Source: CAZDHT01 sp964505325 (GTDB taxonomy: Bacteria > Planctomycetota > PUPC01). Taken from it: DNA of 62,235 nucleotides. The stretch spans positions 1-62,235 of the forward strand of contig CAZDHT010000002.1 of the NCBI GenBank assembly GCA_964505325.1, given 5' to 3'. A program made the translations under genes and the position numbers. Positions 1-6,081 of the stretch are shown piece after piece (the stretch's first letter is position 1; every line of letters starts with the position of its first letter). Under the pieces are notes generated by a model. The model did no database searches and had not been told where the DNA came from. It worked only from the letters and a program-made list of their open reading frames with translations.

Positions 1-71
1 GGCGCTCGGCCTGATGCCGCGCGCCAAAAAACGCCCCCGCTTGGAGTATCGACACACACCGCACCTTCTGC

Positions 72-99
72 TTGCCCGGCGCCCGTCCGGCGCTATAAT
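72..99 (+). promoter_or_regulatory. sigma-70-like promoter, leaderless
   Basis: TTGCCC (72-77), a 16 bp spacer and a perfect TATAAT (94-99). Only 7 nt separate the -10 box from the ATG at 107, so transcription should begin at or next to the start codon. This supports 107 over the ATG at 14 and implies a leaderless mRNA. Confidence 0.6.
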
Positions 100-106
100 A
101 CTCGCT

Positions 107-859
107 ATGAGTGGAGGGAATCTGGATAAGGAGCCGGGCAACGAGCGGTTCTACCGGTCGTGGGCGACGGGAAAGGGGCTGTGCGAGTTCCAGATTACGG
201 TCAGTGAATCGGACCTCCAGGTCTTCGCTGACCGCCCCCTGGAGGTGGAGACGGAGGCGGCGATCCGGCGGGTACGCCGCGATATCGAACTGTACGCGGC
301 GGCGCAGGATGGTTTTATCGAGAGTCTCCGGCCGATCACCGCGGCGCCCGGCGCGCCGGAGCCGGTCCGGAGGATGTGCGAGGCGGGCGCCCAGTACGGC
401 GTCGGGCCGATGGCGGCGGTCGCCGGTGTGGTGGCCGAATTTGTCGGCCGAGACCTGCTCCAGTATTCGCGGCAGGTGATCGTCGAGAACGGTGGCGACA
501 TCTTCTTCCAGACGGCCGAGCCGCCGTCGTTCGGCTTGTTCGCGGGCGAGGCGTCGCCCTTTACGGGCAGTGTGAGGTTCAGGCCGCGGGCGATCACCGC
601 CGGCGGGGTCTGCACCTCGTCCGGGACGGTCGGCCATAGCCTCAGTTTCGGCCGCGCCGACGCGGTCGTGGTGCTCGCCCGCAACGCCGCCCTGGCCGAC
701 GCCGCAGCGACGGCTATTGGTAACACCATTCGGACCGCGGCGGACGTGGCAAAGGCGATCGAGATCGAGGAAGAGCGGCGGCTGCTGGACGGCGTGTTGA
801 TCGCCATCGGTGAGGTGCTGGGCGCGTGGGGCGAACTGGAAATCATCGAAGGAGCCTGA
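107..859 (+). CDS. UPF0280 family protein (COG2122, ApbE-like)
   Basis: A 250-residue protein with the look of the UPF0280/COG2122 family, which is distantly ApbE-like. It opens with FYRSWATGKGLCEFQITVSE and has Gly/Ala-rich cores (GVGPMAAVAGVVAEFVG near residue 100, VENGGDIFF, then GGVCTSSGTVGHS and a DAAATAIGN stretch). In methanogens a COG2122 protein is linked to homocysteine formation from aspartate semialdehyde, together with a NIL-ferredoxin and a COG1900 protein; the NIL-ferredoxin lies 1 nt downstream here. I start at ATG 107 because a consensus -10 box lies 7 nt before it. The frame is open up to an ATG at 14, which would add 31 residues without family similarity. The biochemical role is inferred from context. 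Confidence 0.85.
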   Translation: MSGGNLDKEPGNERFYRSWATGKGLCEFQITVSESDLQVFADRPLEVETEAAIRRVRRDIELYAAAQDGFIESLRPITAAPGAPEPVRRMCEAGAQYGVGPMAAVAGVVAEFVGRDLLQYSRQVIVENGGDIFFQTAEPPSFGLFAGEASPFTGSVRFRPRAITAGGVCTSSGTVGHSLSFGRADAVVVLARNAALADAAATAIGNTIRTAADVAKAIEIEEERRLLDGVLIAIGEVLGAWGELEIIEGA

Positions 860-860
860 G

Positions 861-1271
861 ATGTATGCACATCGCGTCGTGCTGCACTTCCCGAAGGAAA
901 TCGTCGAGCAGCCGCTGATCTGCCGGCTGGCCAAGGAGCACGCCGTCGAGTTCAGCGTGCTCCGCGCCGAAGTCGAACAGGACACCGGCGGCGTGATGGT
1001 CCTGGGGCTCCACGGCCAGGAGAAGGTGGTGCGCCACGCGCTCAAATACCTCGAAGACAGGGGCGTGACCATCGAGCCGCTGCAGGAGGATATTCGCATC
1101 GACCCCGATAAATGCACCGACTGCGGCGCGTGCGTCGGCCAGTGCCCGACCGGGGCTCTGTTCGTCGAAGAGGGTACGCGCCGCGTGAAGCTGGATTCTG
1201 AAAAGTGCATCGCGTGCCAGCACTGCGTGCCGGCGTGTCCGTATTCCGCCATATTTGTGGCCTTCGTCTGA
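861..1271 (+). CDS. NIL domain ferredoxin (two 4Fe-4S clusters)
   Basis: A 136-residue cytosolic protein. Residues 3-78 form an ACT-like NIL domain. Residues 79-136 form a bacterial-type 2[4Fe-4S] ferredoxin with Cys85-88-91-95 (CTDCGACVGQCP) and Cys116-119-122-126 (CIACQHCVPACP). The start ATG lies 1 nt after the UPF0280 stop, behind GGAG (851-854), so the two genes are co-transcribed. Known context: in anaerobes lacking classical sulfur assimilation, NIL-ferredoxin plus COG2122 plus COG1900 proteins make homocysteine from sulfide. A COG1900 gene is not in this window and could lie upstream. NIL domains also occur on methionine ABC transporters, which fits a methionine-related role. Confidence 0.9.
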   Translation: MYAHRVVLHFPKEIVEQPLICRLAKEHAVEFSVLRAEVEQDTGGVMVLGLHGQEKVVRHALKYLEDRGVTIEPLQEDIRIDPDKCTDCGACVGQCPTGALFVEEGTRRVKLDSEKCIACQHCVPACPYSAIFVAFV

Positions 1272-1280
1272 GCTGTCCCA

Positions 1281-2792
1281 ATGGATGAACCGCTGGGAGA
1301 TGCGTTGGGCGGCGCGCTGATGGCGCCGTTGCTCAACCACGTCAGCGACGGCTTGTTCATCGCCGACCGCGACTGCCGCATCTGTCTGTTCAATCCGGCG
1401 GCGGCGGCGATCACCGGCGTCAAGGCGGCGCGGGCCGTCGGCCGCACGTGCCACAGCATATTCACCGGAGCGGACGCCGGCGTGGAATGCGCCATGACCC
1501 GGCGTCGCCCGTGCACCATCCAGACCGTCTTCAAAACCGGCAAGCCCGCCAGCCCCGGGGACACGGTCATCGTGTTTCCTACGGGCCACAAGAAGATGCT
1601 CAGCCTGAACGCGGTGCCGCTGTTCGACGCCGGCGGCGACGTGGCCCGCGTCGCCGTGATCCTGCAGGACGTATCCGAACTGCACGAGTTGCGGCGGGAG
1701 CTTGAGGAACGCTACGAATTCCATAACATCATTGGCAAGAACTACCGGATGCGCGAGATGTACGCCCTGATCGAGCAAATCGCGGACACCGACGCGACCG
1801 TCCTGATCGAGGGCGAAAGCGGAACCGGGAAAGAGCTGGTCGCCCGCGCCATTCACTTCCGCAGCCGCCGCGCCAAGAAGCCGTTCGTGCAGGTCAACTG
1901 CAGCGCCTTGGTCGAGACTCTCCTCGAGAGCGAGCTGTTCGGTCACGTGCGGGGCGCATTCACCGGCGCGATACGCGATAAGGTCGGGCGCTTCGAGGCC
2001 GCGAACGGAGGCACTATTTTCCTGGATGAAATCGGCGACATCAGCCCCGCCGTACAGGTCAAGCTGCTCCACGTGATCCAGGAGCGCCGGTTCGAGCGCG
2101 TCGGCGAAAGCTCCCCTCGTACCAGCGACGTGCGAATCATTGCCGCCACCAACCGGGACCTCAAGAGCCTGATGCAGAAGGGGATTTTCCGCGAGGATCT
2201 CTATTACCGGCTGCGCGTGGTGCCGATCCACCTGCCCCCGCTCCGAGAAAGGCGAGAAGACATCCCGTTGCTGGTGGACGGGTTCATGGAACGGTTCCGC
2301 AAGACAATGGACAGGCCGATCCGGTCTGTCTCGGAGGTAGCGTTGGCGCGGATGATGGACTACTACTGGCCGGGCAACGTGCGCGAACTCGAGAATGCGA
2401 TCGAGCACGCTTTCGTCAGATGCACCGGCACGGAAATCCGTCCCGAGGACCTGCCCGTCGAGCTTCGCTCGGCATCGCCAGCCGGGTCTCCGCTGCAAGA
2501 GACGGTGGCGCAGGCGGTTACGGCGCCGGCGCAAACACTGCGGCCGAGCGAGCCGGACGAGCGGGCCATTATTCTGGCGGCGCTGGAAGCGGCTGGCGGC
2601 AATAAGTCACTGGCAGCTAAAAGGTTAGGTGTCGGCCGTACAACGCTCTGGCGCCGCATGAGAGAGCTGGACATAGCGTGGCCAGCCCATCCTCACCCTC
2701 AACCCCAACCCCAACCCCAGCCCGGGCCGTTTCAGCCCGAAACGCCTGGAACGCCAGGCGTTTCAGTTAGGAACGGCGATGAAACGCCCTGA
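1281..2792 (+). CDS. sigma-54-dependent PAS/AAA+/Fis transcriptional activator
   Basis: A 503-residue enhancer-binding protein. A PAS sensor domain (about 12-130) carries several Cys (32, 35, 57, 70, 78) that could serve redox or metal sensing. The AAA+ domain has Walker A GESGTGKE (178-185), the sigma-54 contact loop GAFTGA (225-230), Walker B TIFLDE (245-250) and WPGNVREL (363-370). A Fis-type helix-turn-helix spans about 436-463. There is no receiver domain, so control is probably through the PAS domain. The last ~37 residues after the HTH are Pro/Gln low complexity and overlap an AACCCC triplet repeat and a perfect hairpin, as though an older stop codon were lost. It follows the NIL-ferredoxin by 9 nt, so it may regulate those genes. 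No sigma-54 (-24/-12) promoter was found in the window. Confidence 0.92.
   Translation: MDEPLGDALGGALMAPLLNHVSDGLFIADRDCRICLFNPAAAAITGVKAARAVGRTCHSIFTGADAGVECAMTRRRPCTIQTVFKTGKPASPGDTVIVFPTGHKKMLSLNAVPLFDAGGDVARVAVILQDVSELHELRRELEERYEFHNIIGKNYRMREMYALIEQIADTDATVLIEGESGTGKELVARAIHFRSRRAKKPFVQVNCSALVETLLESELFGHVRGAFTGAIRDKVGRFEAANGGTIFLDEIGDISPAVQVKLLHVIQERRFERVGESSPRTSDVRIIAATNRDLKSLMQKGIFREDLYYRLRVVPIHLPPLRERREDIPLLVDGFMERFRKTMDRPIRSVSEVALARMMDYYWPGNVRELENAIEHAFVRCTGTEIRPEDLPVELRSASPAGSPLQETVAQAVTAPAQTLRPSEPDERAIILAALEAAGGNKSLAAKRLGVGRTTLWRRMRELDIAWPAHPHPQPQPQPQPGPFQPETPGTPGVSVRNGDETP
2739..2764 (+). terminator. perfect 11-bp hairpin inside the 3' end of the activator gene
   Basis: GAAACGCCTGG (2739-2749), loop AACG, CCAGGCGTTTC (2754-2764). 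It lies 28 nt before the stop codon. There is no T-run after it, so intrinsic termination is not certain; it could be an old terminator that became coding or a REP-like palindrome. Confidence 0.5.
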
Positions 2793-3276
2793 GACTACCG
2801 GGCCCGCCGCCCCCCGTGTCGTAATTCCGTAAAATCTTGGTGATTCAGCGATTACGATGCCGGCGTATTCTGTCATATTTCTCCTATCGGCGGCATAGGA
2901 ATTGCATAATGGTAAGACGAAGAAGATGGGCAGTTGGATCCGGCCAGCAACTGCTTATCGACAGTTGGGCGTGTTGCCCAAGACGTGCAGGAAGGGACAG
3001 AGCATCATGCGGGTCCTCCCCCTCGTATGGTCCTGTCCCTTCCCGTCTTTGCAGATCGGGCTTGTAACCGGCTGGCACATAGCGAGTTACACCTCCGAAG
3101 CGTGCCTGTCACACTGCAGAGATATAACCTCTTGGCGCTGAAGCACTTACAAGTGCGGCGTGCAATGTGCAGCGCACTAAGGCAGGATTCTCGGATAGGC
3201 TATTGCGTAATCTTGCTCGTACTCTCAATCGTAATCCTTGGCCATGTCTGCGATTACGATTGTGGTGAACACGCCA
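2793..3276. other. 484-bp intergenic region rich in inverted repeats
   Basis: No convincing gene. It lies between the convergent ends of the sigma-54 activator and DUF4416. Inverted repeats: TCCTAT/ATAGGA near 2881-2900; TTGGGC (2965-2970)/GCCCAA (2976-2981); GGAAGGGACAG (2990-3000)/CTGTCCCTTCC (3033-3043), an 11-bp perfect stem around a 32-nt loop that extends by GACG (2982-2985)/CGTC past a 4-nt bulge; and GCACTT (3143-3148)/AAGTGC (3151-3156). The 11-mer GCGATTACGAT occurs twice, near 2868 and 3249. It could hold a structured RNA, decayed mobile DNA or bidirectional terminators. Confidence 0.4.
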
Positions 3277-3810
3277 CTACCCCGCCCCCCACACCAGGTG
3301 CCGCCGGCGCACCTCCGCAAAGAACTCGATGTACTCCCGTGACCGGTAGTCCGGATAGGTGGTTTCCACGGGGACGAATCGCCCTTTGCGATAGTCGAGC
3401 GTGATCTCCGCGTAGATGCCCTGCCCCAGATAGATCCGCTGTGCCCGGTCCTTGGCACTTGCCAGCACCAGCTTGCTGCCGCAGATGTAACCCGGATCGA
3501 GATTGACGGGCCGCGGGACCGGCCGCTCCGCCTGGGCGAATTCCTGCTCCAGCTCGTTCGTCCGGACCTTGATTGCGGCCAGCTCGCCTGGGTTGATCCT
3601 GTCCGCGAAGCTGATAAGCCTCCGCTTCAGGTGCGGCCCCATCTCCGGCTCGTAGTAGTCCGTGAAATTGAAGTCGATTGTGGGCGAGCGCAGGTCGACT
3701 CGGCCGTACAGCGAGGCCAGCTTCGCCTCGGCGGCGGCCAGCAATTCAAGGTCCGAGGAAAGCATGCCGATGATGAGGGTGACCGGCTCAGGTGGTTTTG
3801 GGGTCGCCAT
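3277..3810 (-). CDS. DUF4416 family protein
   Basis: A 177-residue cytosolic protein that I place in the DUF4416 family from its opening (VTLIIGMLSSD), its central FNFTDYYEPEMG and the LDPGYICGSKLVLASAKDR stretch. No enzymatic function is established for the family and no catalytic motif is obvious. I start at the ATG at 3810: the frame runs further upstream, but that part overlaps the preceding Fe-S gene and has unrelated composition. It follows that gene by 11 nt and is the last gene of a three-gene operon (SH3 protein, QueG-like, DUF4416). Confidence 0.8.
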   Translation of the reverse strand: MATPKPPEPVTLIIGMLSSDLELLAAAEAKLASLYGRVDLRSPTIDFNFTDYYEPEMGPHLKRRLISFADRINPGELAAIKVRTNELEQEFAQAERPVPRPVNLDPGYICGSKLVLASAKDRAQRIYLGQGIYAEITLDYRKGRFVPVETTYPDYRSREYIEFFAEVRRRHLVWGAG

Positions 3811-3821
3811 GGCACGCCAGT

Positions 3822-4499
3822 TTACACCGAGCCCGGGCCGCGGCATGCCTTGACGCAGATGCCGCAGATGTGCTGGCCGATGAACGGGAGTTTCCGGAAC
3901 TCGCTGAGCTTCTGGTAACACGCGTCAACGTCGAAGTCCCGCGACGACTCCTTGATGGCGTCGGTCGGGCACGCATCGATGCACTTGCGGCAATCGCCGC
4001 AACGGTCCGCCATCGGGTGGCCGGGCGGGTAAGGCGCGTCGGTCAGCACCGATGCGTATCGCATCCGAGCCCCGTACTCCGGGTGGACGAGCAGCGTCGG
4101 CCGGCCAATCCAGCCAAGTCCGGCGGCATGCCCGATGAGCCGGTGGGAGGCCAGGCCGCGGCGCCCGTTTGGTTCGGTGATCTGTGACGCGGGCACGGCG
4201 AGGGCACGGTATCCAGCCCGCTGGAGCAGGAGCGCGAGCCGAAACGCCGCTCGGTCCAGCGCGAAGTTCGCCTGGCGGTACACGTGGAAGTACAGAGGCG
4301 TGGGGCGGTCCTCGATCTGGTCGATCACGGCGTCCAACAGCCGGATGCCGAGTGCGATCCCGCGCGGGAATTCCGGCGGCGCCATCGCCATGGCCTTTGG
4401 CTCTCTCTCGCGCAGCGAGTCCAAGTCGGCGACACCGATCGCCGCGAGGCCGTGACGTTGGCCGAACTCCTCCAGGTCGGGCATCTGCTCCGCGGCCAT
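3822..4499 (-). CDS. QueG-like 4Fe-4S double-cluster protein
   Basis: A 225-residue iron-sulfur protein resembling the central part of epoxyqueuosine reductase QueG and its reductase-like paralogues, but shorter than true QueG (roughly 350-380 residues). A central GLGWIGRPTLLVHPEYGARMR segment is typical of the family. It is followed by a first cluster motif, CGDCRKCIDACPTDAI, and a second set, CGICVKAC, with an extra Cys in DACYQ. QueG reduces epoxyqueuosine in tRNA using cobalamin; without the full-length domain I would not assign that reaction here. It starts 13 nt after the SH3 protein gene and is followed by DUF4416, probably as one operon. It could instead be an electron-transfer or cobalamin-activating protein. 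Confidence 0.8.
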   Translation of the reverse strand: MAAEQMPDLEEFGQRHGLAAIGVADLDSLREREPKAMAMAPPEFPRGIALGIRLLDAVIDQIEDRPTPLYFHVYRQANFALDRAAFRLALLLQRAGYRALAVPASQITEPNGRRGLASHRLIGHAAGLGWIGRPTLLVHPEYGARMRYASVLTDAPYPPGHPMADRCGDCRKCIDACPTDAIKESSRDFDVDACYQKLSEFRKLPFIGQHICGICVKACRGPGSV

Positions 4500-4512
4500 A
4501 GCCGTCTTCCCC

Positions 4513-4992
4513 CTATTTGCGGTTGTTCTGGGCTTTTTTCAGCGCCGCCTTCAGTCGTTCGATTTCCTTCCTTGCCTGGTCGAGCGCCGCCTTGGCCTTG
4601 TCGAGATCCATCCGCAGGTTGGCGTTTTCCTCAGCCGAACCTTTGAGCTTCTCCTGCTCTACTCTTGTCTTCTGGCGGAGCTTGACCAGCTCGTCGTACA
4701 GGCGGCGGTTCTCTGCCAGAAGCTGGCCCTTGGAGCGCCCCATCATGGTGGTCACGTCGGTCTGGTTCACCCAGCCGGAAACGGTCCGCCCGTCGATTTC
4801 GACCGATACGTGGAACCAGAAGTCCTGCGTTTTGTCGGAATCGATCTTGAGGTTTGGCGCGATTTCGGCCAGCACCTTGGAATTCTTGTCCGGTTTCTCG
4901 TGAATCTGCGCGACCTTTCTGGTCATCAGTTCGCGGCTGAGAGCAGGGGATGTGAGCAGCAGCACGAGCAAAACGCTGAATGGTCGTCTCAT
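4513..4992 (-). CDS. secreted SH3-domain coiled-coil protein
   Basis: A 159-residue protein with an N-terminal Sec signal (RRPFSVLLVLLLTSPALS), a bacterial SH3-like domain at about 24-85 (VAQIHEKPDKNSKVLAEI ... SGWVNQTDV) and a long heptad-rich helix from about 92 to the end that should form a coiled coil. Bacterial SH3 domains commonly bind peptidoglycan or peptide ligands, so an envelope or periplasmic scaffold role is likely but unproven. A good Shine-Dalgarno (GGAGG, 8 nt before the ATG) sets the start. A TTGACA/TATCCT promoter lies about 45 nt upstream, making this the first gene of the SH3/QueG-like/DUF4416 operon. The link to the Fe-S gene is unexplained. Confidence 0.8.
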   Translation of the reverse strand: MRRPFSVLLVLLLTSPALSRELMTRKVAQIHEKPDKNSKVLAEIAPNLKIDSDKTQDFWFHVSVEIDGRTVSGWVNQTDVTTMMGRSKGQLLAENRRLYDELVKLRQKTRVEQEKLKGSAEENANLRMDLDKAKAALDQARKEIERLKAALKKAQNNRK

Positions 4993-5039
4993 GATCCGAT
5001 CCTCCAGTGGACGGGCCGCCCGCCAGCCAACCCATCATA

Positions 5040-5069
5040 AGGATACACCCCCCGGCGTGGATGTGTCAA
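5040..5069 (-). promoter_or_regulatory. sigma-70-like promoter for the SH3 protein operon
   Basis: On the minus strand: TTGACA (5069-5064), 18 bp spacer, TATCCT (5045-5040). The predicted start near 5033 gives a leader of about 40 nt. Confidence 0.6.
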
Positions 5070-5183
5070 CCACACGGGCCAATTCGCAGCAGTGAAGAAT
5101 GCCCTTATGAGCGAAGGGCGGCGTGGAGTAGGGCGTGGAACGGGGGATGAATCGTAGCGGGAGGGGCCGCTATTCCGGATTGG

Positions 5184-5867
5184 TCACTCGATATTGAGTT
5201 CTGCGGCGTAATCGCAAAGGCGCTTGACCGGGCATTCGGGGCACTTCGGCCCGCGGGCGTGGCAGATGGTACGGCCGAGGCGCAGCAGATTCACGTGCAG
5301 GGACATCGACTTCCCCTTCGGCACCAGCGACGCCATCAGGTGGTGGGTCTGCTCCGCCGTTGCCTTGTCCGGAGCCAATCCCAGCCGCCGGCAGATTCGA
5401 TGCACGTGGGTGTCGACCGGGAAGACGTCGCGGCCCAGCGAGAAAAGCAGCACCACGGAAACCGTCTTGATCCCGATGCCCTTGACCGACGTGAGCAGCT
5501 CAATGACCTCCCCGGTGGACATCTTCCGGATCGGCGAGAGGTCGTAGTCGCCGAAGGTCTTCTTGACCCATCGGACGAAGTCGCGGATGCGGGGCGCCTT
5601 CTGGTTGGCCAGCCCCGCGCTGCGGATGGCGTTGGCGATCTGGCGCGGGGTGGCGCCGGCCACCTGCTCCCACGTCGGGAAGCGCTCTTTGAGCGCGTCG
5701 AAGGCGCGCCCGGCGTTCAAGTCGCTGGTGTGCTGCGAAAGCGAGGTGAGCACAAACGACCCGATGAGGTCGCGGCGCCGCCTGACGTTCGGCACGCCGA
5801 ACTGCTTCTCCAGTGCGGCCGTGACCCTGCGGACCTTTCTCCTCGGCTCGTGTCTCTTTGGGGCCAT
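5184..5867 (-). CDS. endonuclease III / HhH-GPD family DNA glycosylase
   Basis: A 227-residue base-excision repair protein. It has the LSQHTSD helix of the EndoIII fold, a helix-hairpin-helix KGIGIKT (129-135) with the expected Lys134, the catalytic Asp152 in VDTHVHR, and a C-terminal [4Fe-4S] loop Cys202-x6-Cys209-x2-Cys212-x5-Cys218. These are the complete EndoIII determinants, so it should remove oxidised pyrimidines and cut abasic sites. The N-terminus is unusually basic. I start at the ATG at 5867 because AGAGGTG lies 5-6 nt upstream; an ATG at 5900 would add 11 residues. A TTGACA-17-TATCCT promoter lies upstream. The gene appears monocistronic. Confidence 0.9.
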   Translation of the reverse strand: MAPKRHEPRRKVRRVTAALEKQFGVPNVRRRRDLIGSFVLTSLSQHTSDLNAGRAFDALKERFPTWEQVAGATPRQIANAIRSAGLANQKAPRIRDFVRWVKKTFGDYDLSPIRKMSTGEVIELLTSVKGIGIKTVSVVLLFSLGRDVFPVDTHVHRICRRLGLAPDKATAEQTHHLMASLVPKGKSMSLHVNLLRLGRTICHARGPKCPECPVKRLCDYAAELNIE

Positions 5868-5930
5868 GGTCACCTCTTGCGAGGGCCTTGCTGAGAGCAT
5901 TCGGCGCTAGAAGCTCCTCGATGTCGCGTG

Positions 5931-5959
5931 AGGATACGGCGGCGCGCGGATACTGTCAA
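5931..5959 (-). promoter_or_regulatory. sigma-70-like promoter for the endonuclease III gene
   Basis: Minus strand: TTGACA (5959-5954), 17 bp spacer, TATCCT (5936-5931). It is nearly identical to the promoter at 5040-5069. The leader is about 57 nt. Confidence 0.65.
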
Positions 5960-6002
5960 ACAAGATTTCGTTTCGCGGGATCCTGCTGTGTGCGCTGCTT
6001 CG

Positions 6003-6031
6003 TTGAAAAGCCTGCGGCGGGCGGATACAAT
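6003..6031 (+). promoter_or_regulatory. sigma-70-like promoter for the DUF4091-like gene
   Basis: TTGAAA (6003-6008), 17 bp spacer, TACAAT (6026-6031). The predicted start near 6038 is about 44 nt before the ATG at 6082, which has GAGGAA upstream. Confidence 0.65.
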
Positions 6032-6081
6032 TTGCGGCCGCATCGGGCACCGGCATAACCGGACTGTCGAGGAAGACAAGG

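Noticed and set aside
843..2534. A 563-codon open frame on the minus strand across the NIL-ferredoxin and sigma-54 activator genes
   Set aside because: It is rich in Arg/Asp/His/Gly with no motif, and the plus frames carry complete Fe-S, Walker and HTH motifs. It is an antisense shadow typical of high-GC DNA.
2701..2718. AACCCC repeats as a telomere-like element
   Set aside because: Only three units inside a coding frame of a bacterial gene; simple low-complexity sequence.
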